Positions 51,577 through 60,332 of a stretch of DNA of 60,332 bases are shown one piece after another. This DNA comes from Candidatus Zixiibacteriota bacterium (GTDB lineage Bacteria; Zixibacteria; MSB-5A5; DG-27), in the NCBI GenBank assembly GCA_030605835.1, contig JAUWHO010000011.1, positions 1-60,332 on the forward strand, in the 5' to 3' direction. The notes under the pieces are model-generated. The model saw nothing but the letters and a program-made list of their open reading frames with translations. It did not search any database and had not been told where the DNA came from. Position numbers and translations under genes: made by a program. Within the stretch, counting starts at the first letter, position 1. Every line of letters starts with the position of its first letter.

Positions 51577-51945
51577 ATGGCCACCAAACCCGGTTTCCCC
51601 GGACTTACCAGTTGGCTATTACAACGCCTGACCGGGCTTTTTCTAGTGGTGGGACTCTTTATTCACGTAAACGTCATCCACTTCACCACCGAGGCCCGCC
51701 TGATCGATTTCTCTTCAGTCACCACCCGTCTGGCCGAGAACCCCACCGGCTGGGGGATATTCTATGTGATCTTCCTTTTTGCTTGTATCTATCACGGCCT
51801 TAATGGAATTTGGGCAATAATACTGGACTTCAAACCCGGAGCGGGACTTTTGAGATTCTACCTGGTTGCCCTTTGGCTCATAGGGATCTTCTTCAGCGCT
51901 TACGGACTCTTCGGTATCTTCGGGCTGGTTCGTGCAGGAGCCTAA
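51577..51945 (+). CDS. sdhC: succinate dehydrogenase membrane anchor (SdhC-like)
   Basis: First gene of the sdh operon; 122 residues, three helices (about 20-40, 62-84, 94-115). TSWLLQRLTGLFLVVGLFIHVNVIHF has the RLTG and His signature of the first helix, and CIYHGLNGIWAIILDF the HGLNG motif of the second, both haem-ligand positions in cytochrome b556 anchors. GGAGGT lies 6 bases before the ATG. The next gene encodes a second protein with the same two motifs, so the anchors look homologous to each other. Confidence 0.88.
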   Translation: MATKPGFPGLTSWLLQRLTGLFLVVGLFIHVNVIHFTTEARLIDFSSVTTRLAENPTGWGIFYVIFLFACIYHGLNGIWAIILDFKPGAGLLRFYLVALWLIGIFFSAYGLFGIFGLVRAGA

Positions 51946-51965
51946 AAAGAAAACAAGGAGTAACA

Positions 51966-52397
51966 ATGAACATATTCAAAGCTATTGGTGGAACTTACAA
52001 TGAGGTCAGGCTGAACCCCAACGTCGGCACCTGGTCGTTTCTGCTTCACCGACTCTCGGGGATATTGCTGGCCTTCTATCTGTTCATGCACTTGATTGTG
52101 ATTGCCACCTCTCCAGGAAATGCCGGCGCCTTCGACTCCCGGCTGGCTGCGGTGCAGACCAGGCTCTTCCACCTTCTGGAGATCGGACTGGTGGGAGTAA
52201 TCTTTTTTCACATGCTCAATGGTCTGCGTATCCTCGTGGCCGACTTCTTCTACCTGACCAGACAACATCAGAAACTGCTCTGGATCGTGGTGATAATCTT
52301 CATCATCATCATGGCTTACGCCACCGCGGTTATGTTGCCGAAGGTCTTTCACCGGGAGGTCACTGAGGTAGCCCAGATTGTGGGAGGGCTGAGATGA
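51966..52397 (+). CDS. sdhD: succinate dehydrogenase second membrane anchor
   Basis: A 143-residue, three-helix anchor starting [42 protein letters not shown] and [16 protein letters not shown] repeat the RLxG/His and HxLNG motifs of the preceding gene, indicating both are SdhC-type. AAGGAGTAACA sets the start. Its stop overlaps the sdhA start by four bases (ATGA). Confidence 0.88.
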   Translation: MNIFKAIGGTYNEVRLNPNVGTWSFLLHRLSGILLAFYLFMHLIVIATSPGNAGAFDSRLAAVQTRLFHLLEIGLVGVIFFHMLNGLRILVADFFYLTRQHQKLLWIVVIIFIIIMAYATAVMLPKVFHREVTEVAQIVGGLR

Positions 52398-54100
52398 TTT
52401 TCCACGACATCATAGTAGTTGGAGGAGGGTTGGCGGGCTTGAGGGCCGCCATCGCCGCCAAAATGAATGGGGTTGACGTCGCGGTTATCTCGAAACTGCA
52501 CCCGGTCAGATCTCACTCCGGGGCCGCCCAGGGAGGCATCAACGCCGCCCTGGCCAACAATCCCGAAGGCAAGGACGATACCCCTGAACGACACGCCTAC
52601 GATACCATTAAAGGCTCGGATTTCCTTGCGGATCAGGAAGCGGCCTTCATTATGACGAGCACCGCTCCCGAGATAATACGCGAGATGGAACATTGGGGAT
52701 GTCCTTTCTCTCGATTTGAAGATGGTTCCGTCGCCCAGAGGCCTTTCGGCGGCGCTGGTTTCCCCAGAACCTGCTACGGAGCCGACAGAACCGGCCATTA
52801 CCTTCTGCAGACCCTTTTCGAGCAGTGCGTCAAGCACCAGGTCAAGATCATGGAGGAGTGGTTCGTCCTGGGACTCTCGATTGATGACAACCGCACCTGC
52901 CGCGGAGTTGTCTGCCTCGACCTGCACAACGGCAATCTCGAGATGGTCGGTGCCAATGCGGTGATATTCGCAACCGGCGGCTCCGGCAGGATGTATGGAA
53001 CCAAAACCTCCAATGCCCTGACCTCCACCGGGCTGGGAATCGCAATGCCTTTCTGGGCTGGAGTTCCGATAAAGGATATCGAGTTCGTGCAGTTCCATCC
53101 CACCACCCTCTTCAAAAACAACGTCTTGATGACCGAGGGCTGTCGTGGTGAGGGAGGATATTTGATAAACAAGGACGGCGAACGCTACATGGGCCGGTAT
53201 GTTTCCGAAAAGGTTATGGAACTGGGGCCCCGGGATATTGTCTCCCGGAGTACCCAAACCGAGATTGAGGAGGGGCGTGGGGTTGAGGGGAAATACGTCT
53301 ATTTAGACCTTCGCCACTTAGGGGCCCAAAAGATCATGGAACGGCTTCCCGGCATCAGGGAAATCTGCATTGACTTCATCGGCATCGACCCCATCGAGGA
53401 GCCAATCCCCATTGTCCCCGGCATGCATTACACCATGGGGGGAATCGATTGCGACCAGGACGGGAAGACCGAGGTCCCGGGATTCTATGCCGCCGGAGAG
53501 TGCGCCTGTGTCTCCGTTCACGGCGCCAATCGTCTGGGAGGCAACTCTCTCTTGGAGACGGTAGTCTTCGGTCGTCGCTCCGGAGAGGATGCCAGCAAAT
53601 ATGTCAAAGACAAAGAGAAGAAGGCACAGGAATCAGCACTCAAAAAGAGTCTGGAGGAGGTCAAAGGGCAGCTCAACACCATCGGCGGCGGAAACGGTAA
53701 GGAAAATCCCTACGAGATAAGGGATGAACTCGGCGACGTGATGGTCAAGCACTTCGGGATTTTCCGCACCGGGGAGGAAATGAAAGAGGGTCTTGAAAAA
53801 CTCAACGGGCTGATCGAGCGCTTCAAAAAGATAAGGCCCATTGACAACTGTAAAGCATGGAACTTCGACAAACTCTGGATAATGGAGCTTGCCGGCAATC
53901 TATGCCTCACCGAATGTATTGCCCTCGGAGCCCTGAATCGTACTGAGAGTCGTGGCGCTCACTTCCGCCGTGACTTTAGCAAACGCGACGATGCCAACTG
54001 GTTGAAGCACACCCTCTATCGACATACCCCCGAAGGACCTCAGATTGGTTACAAGGAGGTCCAGCTTGGCCGCTTCGAACCCGAAGAGAGGAAGTATTAG
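52394..54100 (+). CDS. sdhA: succinate dehydrogenase/fumarate reductase flavoprotein
   Basis: Catalytic flavoprotein (568 residues) that oxidises succinate or reduces fumarate. [19 protein letters not shown] binds [21 protein letters not shown] carries the His expected to bond FAD covalently; [10 protein letters not shown] and [21 protein letters not shown] hold active-site His/Arg, and [38 protein letters not shown] closes the FAD site (motif [10 protein letters not shown]). Complete and of normal length. It overlaps sdhD by four bases and precedes sdhB by 11. Direction of the reaction cannot be told from sequence. Confidence 0.97.
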   Translation: MIFHDIIVVGGGLAGLRAAIAAKMNGVDVAVISKLHPVRSHSGAAQGGINAALANNPEGKDDTPERHAYDTIKGSDFLADQEAAFIMTSTAPEIIREMEHWGCPFSRFEDGSVAQRPFGGAGFPRTCYGADRTGHYLLQTLFEQCVKHQVKIMEEWFVLGLSIDDNRTCRGVVCLDLHNGNLEMVGANAVIFATGGSGRMYGTKTSNALTSTGLGIAMPFWAGVPIKDIEFVQFHPTTLFKNNVLMTEGCRGEGGYLINKDGERYMGRYVSEKVMELGPRDIVSRSTQTEIEEGRGVEGKYVYLDLRHLGAQKIMERLPGIREICIDFIGIDPIEEPIPIVPGMHYTMGGIDCDQDGKTEVPGFYAAGECACVSVHGANRLGGNSLLETVVFGRRSGEDASKYVKDKEKKAQESALKKSLEEVKGQLNTIGGGNGKENPYEIRDELGDVMVKHFGIFRTGEEMKEGLEKLNGLIERFKKIRPIDNCKAWNFDKLWIMELAGNLCLTECIALGALNRTESRGAHFRRDFSKRDDANWLKHTLYRHTPEGPQIGYKEVQLGRFEPEERKY

Positions 54101-54111
54101 AGGAGACCCAA

Positions 54112-54843
54112 ATGGCATATTTGAAGATTTTCAGATACGATCCCTCCGGGGGGGTTGAACCCCACTTCAAGAGATACGAGCTCCCCCCCGAAAAGGGGAT
54201 GACGATTCTGGAGGCCCTCTTCTGGATACTGGAGAACAAGGACCCCTCCCTGGCCTTCCGTTGCAGTTGTCGAGAGGCAGTTTGTGGCTCCTGCGCGGTG
54301 CACATAAACGGCGAATACCGTCTGGCCTGCAAAACTCAGGTTGACCCTCTGGGCGAGGAGATCACCATTCGTCCCCTCACTCATCTACCCATCTTCAAGG
54401 ACTTGGTAGTCGACATGAAGCCCTTCTTCGATCAATATGAGAAGATAAAGCCCTACCTGATGCCCAAGGAGGAACCACCCGAGAGCAAGGAGTATTTCCA
54501 GAGCGTCAAAGACCGCAAGAAGATCGATAGTCTCGTGGATTGCATTCTCTGTGGGGCCTGTTACGGGAGTTGCCCGGTGGCAATGGGCGATCCCGACTAT
54601 CTGGGCCCGCATGCACTGCTGAAGGCTTTGCGCTTCGTACAGGATACCCGCGACGGTGCTAAGACTGAACGCCTGGCAATCGTCGCCACCGAGCACGGGG
54701 TCTTCCGCTGTCACACCATTTTCAATTGCCAGAAGGTTTGTCCTAAGGACTTAGACCCCACCGGCGCAATTGCTAAACTGAAAATGAAGTCAATCGGCTT
54801 CAAGCTGAAAAGCATGTTCGGCTTCGCTCGCTCAGCAGGCTAA
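54112..54843 (+). CDS. sdhB: succinate dehydrogenase/fumarate reductase iron-sulfur subunit
   Basis: Electron-transfer subunit (243 residues). CSCREAVCGSC with a downstream Cys (RLACKT) binds [2Fe-2S]; CILCGACYGSCP binds [4Fe-4S]; CHTIFNCQKVCPKDLDP completes the third cluster, with Cys at all usual places. The C-terminal tail is basic and hydrophobic (KLKMKSIGFKLKSMFGF). GGAGACCCAA precedes the ATG. Last gene of sdhCDAB. Confidence 0.97.
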   Translation: MAYLKIFRYDPSGGVEPHFKRYELPPEKGMTILEALFWILENKDPSLAFRCSCREAVCGSCAVHINGEYRLACKTQVDPLGEEITIRPLTHLPIFKDLVVDMKPFFDQYEKIKPYLMPKEEPPESKEYFQSVKDRKKIDSLVDCILCGACYGSCPVAMGDPDYLGPHALLKALRFVQDTRDGAKTERLAIVATEHGVFRCHTIFNCQKVCPKDLDPTGAIAKLKMKSIGFKLKSMFGFARSAG

Positions 54844-55207
54844 GTGACTCACAGGGCAACTTCTCTGGCAGCTGCCATGCCAGACAAGATTCTCACTCTT
54901 CAAGCAGAAACAGGGAGGTTCCCTATTGTAACCTCCTTCACCGGCAATATTCATATCTGTCAATCGGCCTCATAGCAGTCATCCTCTCTGTTTCTCACAC
55001 CAACCGTACAGGAAACAAGCATATGAACTCCGTTCCGGCAATGGTGCGACTACAAATTTGTGACTCACGCGAAATGGATCCGGAATTCAGAAGATTGCCA
55101 AGCCACTACCAAGCAGGATTTCTTCAACGGACTTGTCAAAATATGTTTGCCCCTACTTCCGTTTTTCGTATATATGTATGAGAACATGAAAGAATGAGGT
55201 ATGGACT
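54844..55207. other. 364-base intergenic region with two hairpins
   Basis: After sdhB come CTGGCA/TGCCAG (54865-54870 and 54878-54883) and GGAGGTT-CCCTATTGT-AACCTCC (54914-54936); either could end the sdh transcript although no T-run follows. The rest holds no gene; near the end TTTGCC, 17 bases, TATATA (55146-55174) is a weak promoter candidate for the peptidase. Confidence 0.55.
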
Positions 55208-57085
55208 ATGAAAACCCACCTGATTAGACTTGCCACTTTGGTCATCATTATCCCCCTGTTTTGGGCAAAGCCTGGGAATCCCATTGAAGCCGTCGAGGAG
55301 CCTTATATCCCCGACATAGAGACCTTCATGCAGATCGGTTATTGCGCTAGCCCGGCAATCTCCGAGGATGGGAGAGAAATCTTTTTCACCTCGAATATGT
55401 CCGGAGTCAGTCAATTGTATCGCCTGACGGAAGGAGGCTGGCCTTACCAACTAACTCTCTTCCCCGACGGCATTGATTTCTACATCATCTCTCCCGATGG
55501 AGAGTTCGCAATCGTTGGAGCCTCAACGGGTGGCAGCGAACAATCCCAACTTCACTGGGTGGATGGGAGAACCGGTCGAGCAAAAGTCCTCACAAATAAG
55601 CCTGAGGTTAGATATGGCACCATCGTGATCGGTCCCGATAAGACCCACATCTATTATCGCAGCAACGAAAGGAACGGGAGAGATTTCGACATCTACTTGA
55701 TGAACCTCGCCACTGCAGAAGAGACTGTGATCGCAGAACTGGAAGGTGCCAATGCCGTCGAGGACATCACCAACGACGGCAAGACCCTCCTGCTCTCCCA
55801 CTGGACTTCGAACTACAACTCCGACCTGTATCTATTCGAAATCGATTCGAGACACAGAGAGCATCTCACCCCTCACAAAGGCAACGTCATCTACGACTAC
55901 CCAGCGTTTTCGGCGGACGGTCGCTTCATCTATCTGATTACAAACGACAACAAGGCAGGCCTTCTGCGAGTCGCCAAAATTGAGGTTGCCACCAAAGGAA
56001 TTGATTACCTCCAGGAGGAGACAACCTGGGAGACAGAGGAGATGGTCCTAAGCCCGGAGGGGAAATACCTCGCCTGGGTCTTGAACGAGGATGGCTACGG
56101 CAATCTCCACATAAAGGATTTAGTGACCGGAGAGATGTTACCCACTCCACCTCTGAGCGGGCTGGTCACAGAGCCGTATTTCGCCAGAGACGGAAAGCTG
56201 CTCTTTGTCTTCAACAGCCCCACCAAGACCGAGGACGTCTGGATGTGGGATCTTCACAACTTGGAACTGAAGAAGCTGACCAACTCCATCTACGCCGGGA
56301 TTGACCCCTCCCTGTTCGTCGAGCCGCAACTGGTCAGATACAAGACCTTCGACAAACGAAAGATCCCGGGGTTACTGTATCTGCCGCCAACTTACAGTGG
56401 TGAGCCAATCCCGTTTATCGTTCACGCCCACGGAGGTCCGGAGTCACAGTTCCGCCCCTATTTCTATCGCCACTTTCAATACCTCCTCCTGAACGGTTAC
56501 GGAGTCTTCGCTCCCAACGTCAGAGGCAGCTCCGGCTACGGCAAGGAGTATATGGCCCTGGACAACTACAAGAAACGACTCGATTCCGTCAAGGATCTCA
56601 AATACGCGGTGGAATGGCTGATTAAGAAGCGCTACACCAGAAAAGGGATCGTGGGTATCAAGGGCGGGAGCTACGGCGGTTACATGGTCTTGGCGGGAAT
56701 CACTGAATATCCGGATCTCTTCTCGGCGGCATTTGAGAGTGTGGGAATCGCCAACTTCGTCAGCTTTCTGGAGAATACCCGCGCCTATCGTCGCGCCCTC
56801 CGAGAGGCCGAATACGGACCATTAACCGACCGTAAGTTCCTGAGAAAAATCTCCCCCATCCACAAGGTCGATAAGATCGAAACCCCCCTTCTGGTTGTTC
56901 ACGGCGAAAATGACCCCCGGGTGCCGGTTGGGGAGGCCCGGCAGATAATAAAGGCTTTGTCAGACCGAGGAGTTGCCGTCGACAGCCTCATATTTCCCGA
57001 CGAGGGACACGGTGTCTCCAAGAGAAAGAACAACCTCATCCTCTACCGTCGCATGGTCGATTTCTTCGACAAACACTTAAAATAG
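55208..57085 (+). CDS. secreted prolyl-oligopeptidase family (S9) peptidase
   Basis: A 625-residue exported serine peptidase. The signal peptide is MKTHLIRLATLVIIIPLFWA. Residues 40-370 are WD40-like/TolB-type propeller repeats (for example SPAISEDGREIFFTSN, SPDGEFAIVG). The C-terminal alpha/beta hydrolase has Ser488 in GIKGGSYGGYMVLAG, Asp569 in NDPRVP and His601 in DEGHGVSKRKN, with the oxyanion region HAHGGPE. This layout fits the S9C acylaminoacyl-peptidase/dipeptidyl-peptidase group. The stop codon abuts a 7-base repeat array. It is a single gene by spacing. Confidence 0.94.
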   Translation: MKTHLIRLATLVIIIPLFWAKPGNPIEAVEEPYIPDIETFMQIGYCASPAISEDGREIFFTSNMSGVSQLYRLTEGGWPYQLTLFPDGIDFYIISPDGEFAIVGASTGGSEQSQLHWVDGRTGRAKVLTNKPEVRYGTIVIGPDKTHIYYRSNERNGRDFDIYLMNLATAEETVIAELEGANAVEDITNDGKTLLLSHWTSNYNSDLYLFEIDSRHREHLTPHKGNVIYDYPAFSADGRFIYLITNDNKAGLLRVAKIEVATKGIDYLQEETTWETEEMVLSPEGKYLAWVLNEDGYGNLHIKDLVTGEMLPTPPLSGLVTEPYFARDGKLLFVFNSPTKTEDVWMWDLHNLELKKLTNSIYAGIDPSLFVEPQLVRYKTFDKRKIPGLLYLPPTYSGEPIPFIVHAHGGPESQFRPYFYRHFQYLLLNGYGVFAPNVRGSSGYGKEYMALDNYKKRLDSVKDLKYAVEWLIKKRYTRKGIVGIKGGSYGGYMVLAGITEYPDLFSAAFESVGIANFVSFLENTRAYRRALREAEYGPLTDRKFLRKISPIHKVDKIETPLLVVHGENDPRVPVGEARQIIKALSDRGVAVDSLIFPDEGHGVSKRKNNLILYRRMVDFFDKHLK

Positions 57086-57112
57086 GGAACAGGGGACAGG
57101 AAACAGGGAATT
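57085..57112. repeat. 7-base tandem array at the S9 peptidase stop
   Basis: GGGAACA, GGGGACA, GGAAACA, GGGAATT, beginning with the last base of the peptidase stop codon. It is the reverse-complement type of the TTYCCTR array in the nuo operon. Confidence 0.8.
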
Positions 57113-57145
57113 ATCTGTAAATCAATAACTCATTCTAACCCATAG

Positions 57146-57243
57146 GGCGGTGAATTTATCACCGCCGTTCCTTTGGACAGAGGGAGGGTCGGATAAATTC
57201 CGACCCCTACGGGTTTATTTATAGCGGAAACCTTCAGGTTTCC
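57146..57243. repeat. cluster of three perfect palindromes
   Basis: GGCGGTGA-ATTTA-TCACCGCC (57146-57166), GGGTCGGA-TAAAT-TCCGACCC (57186-57206) and GGAAACCT-TC-AGGTTTCC (57226-57243), each with an 8-bp stem, within 100 bases. They look like separate copies of dispersed palindromic elements that have collected between two convergent genes. Confidence 0.8.
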
Positions 57244-57245
57244 AA

Positions 57246-57343
57246 AGACAGCAAACAGGAGACAGGAAACAGGAATTAGGATTTAGGAATTTGGGAGCAG
57301 AAAGCGCATAGTTGCCATTCACTATTCACCATTCACCATTGAC
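57246..57343. repeat. two further 7-base tandem arrays
   Basis: 57246-57294: AGACAGC, AAACAGG, AGACAGG, AAACAGG, AATTAGG, ATTTAGG, AATTTGG. 57316-57343: CATTCAC, TATTCAC, CATTCAC, CATTGAC. Both keep strict 7-base phase and lie directly before the TPR gene's 3' end. Confidence 0.8.
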
Positions 57344-57348
57344 GATCT

Positions 57349-59253
57349 CTAAGACACCCCTAGAGCCCTCAATCTCTGCCGGGCCTCTTCGGATACGAGA
57401 GAATCTTCGTAGTTCTCCATTATCTCTTTGTAGACTTGACCAGCCTCCTCCTCCTTTCCCAAATCTTCTGACAGTATTTTGGCTTTCAAAAGCAATGAGA
57501 AAGGAGCATAGAATCCATCGGGGGAACTATCGATGATTTCGTCGAGCGATTTCAGAGCATCCTTGGGTCTCTCCAATTGCTGATTTGTCGAGGCACGACG
57601 ATAGGAGAGCATATCCCTCAAAAAAGCATTTTGGGAATAGTCAAGCGATTCTATGTGAGCAAGAACTCGGTCAAATTTCCTCTGTGCTTCCAAAAGAAAG
57701 AGGTTCGCCAGAGGGATCAGTTGACTCGAACTCGTATCCTGCAGTTCGATGAGGAGGAACTGTCTCTCGAGACAGTCATTTATGAAAAAGCCTTTGGGGA
57801 AGTCTCGGATTAGTCTACCGTATATTCTCTTCGCGTCCTGGTAATTGCCGGAATAGAGCTCTAGGTCTCCGCGGCGCAACCGCGCCTCCTCCACTGCCGG
57901 CGACTTCTCTCGACGGGAGGCCACCTCTTCGTAGAGTTCTGAGGCCATCTCAAGCTCATTCATCATCAAAAGGCAATCGGCACTGCGCAGTTTGGATTGC
58001 AGGCGATAAGCGCCCAGGGGGTAATCCCGGATGACCTTCTGGAAATCCTCTAACGCTCTCTCTGGATCGTTCAACTCATAGAGCTCGATCTCGGCGACGG
58101 CGAAGCTGGCCTCCGCCTTCAACTTCAAATGTGCCTTGGATTCGACCACCTCCCGATAAGTCTCTATAGCCCTCTGGCTTTGCCCGAGACCCTGATAGGC
58201 CTTCGCCATGTTGACGAGAGCCCGATGTCTTGAGGGACCAGAGGGCGGTTTCTTGTCAAACAGATATTTGATGGCCTCCCGCGCAGTTCTGTAAGCCTTA
58301 TATTCTAAGCATCTGGAGGAGAAATCGAGCAGAGGAGTGCTCTTCCTCTCGGAGAGCAGTTCACAGATCTTGTAGTGCTCCAGGGCCTGGTCGAACTCTC
58401 CGGCCCCCAGCAGAATCTCACCGTATAGCCGATACAGGGTCACATCCTTAGGACTCCGGCGGATGGCACTCGAGATGGCAGACTTGACCTCCCCCTGGTC
58501 GGCGCCGGTCTGAATTATGGACGATAGCCTCAGGCTCACACTCCTCAGCTTCTGTGGGTTGCCCCGAAGGTGAAGCAGATACTCCTGGGAGGCCTCCTTC
58601 CACTCTCCCATGTTCTCATACATGCCTGCGATCTCGAAGGCGAAGGCGTAAGGCTTCTTGAGGTTTTTGCGGGCCAAACGATAAGTCTCTATCGCCTCTG
58701 AGAACTTCCTGTTTCGGGCGTACGTCTCTGCGACCACTCTATAGGTGTTGATCTCCCGGGGTTTGCTTCTTAAAGCCCCCTCCAGAAGGGCTCTTCCCTC
58801 CTTGGTGCGTTCCTGCTTGAAGTAGAGGTCCGCCAACTCCGAGAGAAGTTGTGCGCTCCCCGGGTTCTTCCTCAACTCCTCTTTGAGAAAGAGCTCCAGC
58901 TTCTCATATTCTTTCAGATTCAGGTAAGCCTCTCTGAGTAGCTCTCTGGCGAATGAGTCCTTTGGATTGGTCTCTAAGACCTTCTCTAAGATCTCTAGCG
59001 CCTCCTCATATTTGCCCTGATCTATCAGTCTGCCTGCGTGATGCACCCTGGGGTTATCGGTGAGGTGAAGCCGGAAGGGGAAAAACAGCTCCTCTTGTTG
59101 TCCCAACGCCTCTTGCACAAACAAACAGCAAACAATTGCCAAGACAAAAAACAGAGCCAATTCCGCAGGCGCTTTTCGAAGAACAACCCCCCTCCCGGTA
59201 AGTTCTTGAAACCTATTTAGAGAGTGACTTGACATTCTCTTCTGGAGACTCAC
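57349..59253 (-). CDS. exported tetratricopeptide-repeat protein
   Basis: A 634-residue exported protein of TPR helical repeats. The N-terminus (about 1-51) has a basic region then ALFFVLAIVCCLFVQEALGQ, a signal or anchor helix. From residue 70 on at least a dozen 34-residue helix pairs follow, for example YEEALEILEKVLETNPKD, AKAYQGLGQSQRAIETYREV and YAPFSLLLKAKILSEDLG. It is probably a periplasmic scaffold. The GTG at 59253 directly follows the stop of the DUF4175-like gene; an ATG six codons later is equally possible. Translation coupling suggests the two proteins work together in the envelope. Confidence 0.87.
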   Translation of the reverse strand: MSLQKRMSSHSLNRFQELTGRGVVLRKAPAELALFFVLAIVCCLFVQEALGQQEELFFPFRLHLTDNPRVHHAGRLIDQGKYEEALEILEKVLETNPKDSFARELLREAYLNLKEYEKLELFLKEELRKNPGSAQLLSELADLYFKQERTKEGRALLEGALRSKPREINTYRVVAETYARNRKFSEAIETYRLARKNLKKPYAFAFEIAGMYENMGEWKEASQEYLLHLRGNPQKLRSVSLRLSSIIQTGADQGEVKSAISSAIRRSPKDVTLYRLYGEILLGAGEFDQALEHYKICELLSERKSTPLLDFSSRCLEYKAYRTAREAIKYLFDKKPPSGPSRHRALVNMAKAYQGLGQSQRAIETYREVVESKAHLKLKAEASFAVAEIELYELNDPERALEDFQKVIRDYPLGAYRLQSKLRSADCLLMMNELEMASELYEEVASRREKSPAVEEARLRRGDLELYSGNYQDAKRIYGRLIRDFPKGFFINDCLERQFLLIELQDTSSSQLIPLANLFLLEAQRKFDRVLAHIESLDYSQNAFLRDMLSYRRASTNQQLERPKDALKSLDEIIDSSPDGFYAPFSLLLKAKILSEDLGKEEEAGQVYKEIMENYEDSLVSEEARQRLRALGVS

Positions 59254-60332
59254 CTATTCTCGTTCAGACTCTCCGAAAGCCTTTTGAAATAAGCCTTGAC
59301 CAACTCCTCGTATTGCAATGGATAGCTCTCTTTCAAAGCCTTCTTAATCTCCTCTTTCCTTTCATCCTTGGTTTCACCCAGGTCGGTCAACTCTGGAGGA
59401 CTCCGCCTGAGCATATCTTCGGCGGTGTCGGCTCTTCTTTTCTGGGTATAATCCTGGCGATGAAGCGACTTCTGGTAATCCAACAGGCGCGTCAGAATTC
59501 TCTCTTGTCGGTCGACCACCTCTTGATTGAGTCTCCTTCGTTTCAGGTCCTCAATGACCTTACTCATCTCCTCCTCGGTCCCCTCCAGGCGCCCCAGAGT
59601 TTGACCCTCTCCCTGCATCTGTTCGAAGAGTTCCCTCAGAGACTCCCTTATGGCCTCCTGTTCAGCGGCCAGCCGTCCCAACATATCCTGGTGGCTCATA
59701 GAGAGGCGCTGTTGACTTCCAAGGGCCTGTGCGGTCTGTTGATTGAGGCTCCCCTGTCTCTGGCCCAAGCTCTGAAGCTGCTGGAGCATCTGGGAGGCAC
59801 CGCTGGCGCTCCCGGAGCTCTTGATCTGGTCTAAGGCCCTGAGCAACATATCCACCGCCCGGTTCAGATTTGCCATCGCTCTTACCTGGCTGACCCTGGC
59901 GTTGGGGTTTTTAGCGTCCAGCCTTTTTGTTGCCGCCTCCATCTCTCCGGCCGCAAGTGAGATAGCCTTTGACACCTCAAAGGGTATGAACAGGCTGATC
60001 TCGGAGACCTCTCGGACATCCTCTAAGACCTTGTAAGTGCCGGACTCAAGATTCTGCTGCTCCCGCGCCAAGGGCCTCAGTTCCGGGTCGCGATGTTTCC
60101 TCTCCTTAACCTCATCGTGGAGCTCCTCCTGCCTCCCGGAAAGGTAGAGCAGGTCAAAAGTCGCTTTCTTGATCGCCCTTATTATCTCCGCCGAAAGACA
60201 GGAGCTCATGCACTGCTGCATACCTTGGAAGTCGGCAAGCATGGAGGCGAAGCTTTCTGACAGTTCCCCGCCACACTGCCCCGCCTTCTGCATCTGACCG
60301 CTTTGAAGGTTCTGTTGCATCTCGGAGATATT
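59250..60332 (-). CDS. DUF4175-like large envelope protein, C-terminal part (5' end beyond window)
   Basis: The open frame continues past base 60332, so only the C-terminal 360 residues are seen. They are strongly helical and rich in Gln, Met, Arg and Glu: MQQNLQSGQMQKAGQCGGEL, then long coiled coils such as LQQLQSLGQRQGSLNQQT and ERILTRLLDYQKSLHRQ, ending KAYFKRLSESLNENR. This Gln-rich coiled-coil end with RRSPPELTDLG matches the C-terminal region of DUF4175-type proteins (about 1000 residues, N-terminal helices) found in FCB bacteria near VWA/Bat genes. Function unknown. Its stop touches the TPR gene's start. Confidence 0.7.
   Translation of the reverse strand, partial: NISEMQQNLQSGQMQKAGQCGGELSESFASMLADFQGMQQCMSSCLSAEIIRAIKKATFDLLYLSGRQEELHDEVKERKHRDPELRPLAREQQNLESGTYKVLEDVREVSEISLFIPFEVSKAISLAAGEMEAATKRLDAKNPNARVSQVRAMANLNRAVDMLLRALDQIKSSGSASGASQMLQQLQSLGQRQGSLNQQTAQALGSQQRLSMSHQDMLGRLAAEQEAIRESLRELFEQMQGEGQTLGRLEGTEEEMSKVIEDLKRRRLNQEVVDRQERILTRLLDYQKSLHRQDYTQKRRADTAEDMLRRSPPELTDLGETKDERKEEIKKALKESYPLQYEELVKAYFKRLSESLNENR

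Overview
The window (60,332 bases, roughly 50-55% GC by eye) reads as one piece of a chromosome from an uncultured Gram-negative bacterium. Outer-membrane and LPS features are present: a heptose kinase and heptose adenylyltransferase, a Wzi-like barrel, a small barrel protein and a porin fragment. A secreted LVIVD beta-propeller carries a C-terminal sorting domain of the Por/type 9 kind, and a second decayed copy of that domain lies elsewhere. Together with GH57, TPR and DUF4175-type proteins this points to the FCB superphylum (a Zixibacteria, KSB1, TA06 or WOR-3 like candidate lineage). That placement is inference; no rRNA gene is present. No phage, IS transposase or CRISPR array was seen.

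Layout. 1-1.8 kb: 5' part of atpA preceded directly by an AtpZ/AtpI-like gene. 2-5 kb: large PAS/GAF hybrid histidine kinase. 5-11 kb: DUF3467, GH57 branching enzyme and rfaE2 on the minus strand; rfaE1 and selB on the plus strand. 11-15.5 kb: flippase, PMT-like glycosyltransferase, small barrel, stand-alone Lrp/AsnC ligand domain. 15.8 kb: tRNA-Arg(CCG). 16-25.5 kb: YhhQ-type transporter, REC-HisKA protein, CorC/HlyC protein, HtpX, Pit/DUF47 phosphate pair with a broken porin in front, a tiny self-contained transcription unit, a cation exchanger-like protein and an EIIA-CBS protein. 25.5-35.8 kb: nuoABCDHIJKLMN without nuoEFG. 36-38.6 kb: LVIVD protein. 38.6-43 kb: pyrD, an unknown membrane protein, and an archaeal-type thiolase/HMG-CoA synthase/DUF35 cluster. 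43-49.7 kb: an unknown nuclease-like protein, an LPP20-like protein, ferredoxin plus geranylgeranyl reductase, Wzi-like barrel and a radical SAM enzyme. 49.7-57 kb: membrane sulfatase-fold protein, sdhCDAB, S9 peptidase. 57-60.3 kb: TPR lipoprotein-like gene and the C-terminal part of a DUF4175-like gene.

Function. The nuo and sdh operons and ATP synthase describe a respiratory chain in which complex I lacks its NADH module here. The archaeal-type mevalonate entry enzymes and a ferredoxin-coupled geranylgeranyl reductase lie 3-6 kb apart and may serve isoprenoid or isoprenoid-lipid synthesis. Several genes build the envelope and surface polysaccharide.

Intergenic DNA has its own character: strict 7-base degenerate tandem repeats, perfect palindromes (one family flanked by GGTAGCC), and many near-consensus TTGACA-N16/17-TATAAT promoters. 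Start codons were chosen by ribosome-binding site, signal peptide and overlap; coordinates of short sites were read by hand.
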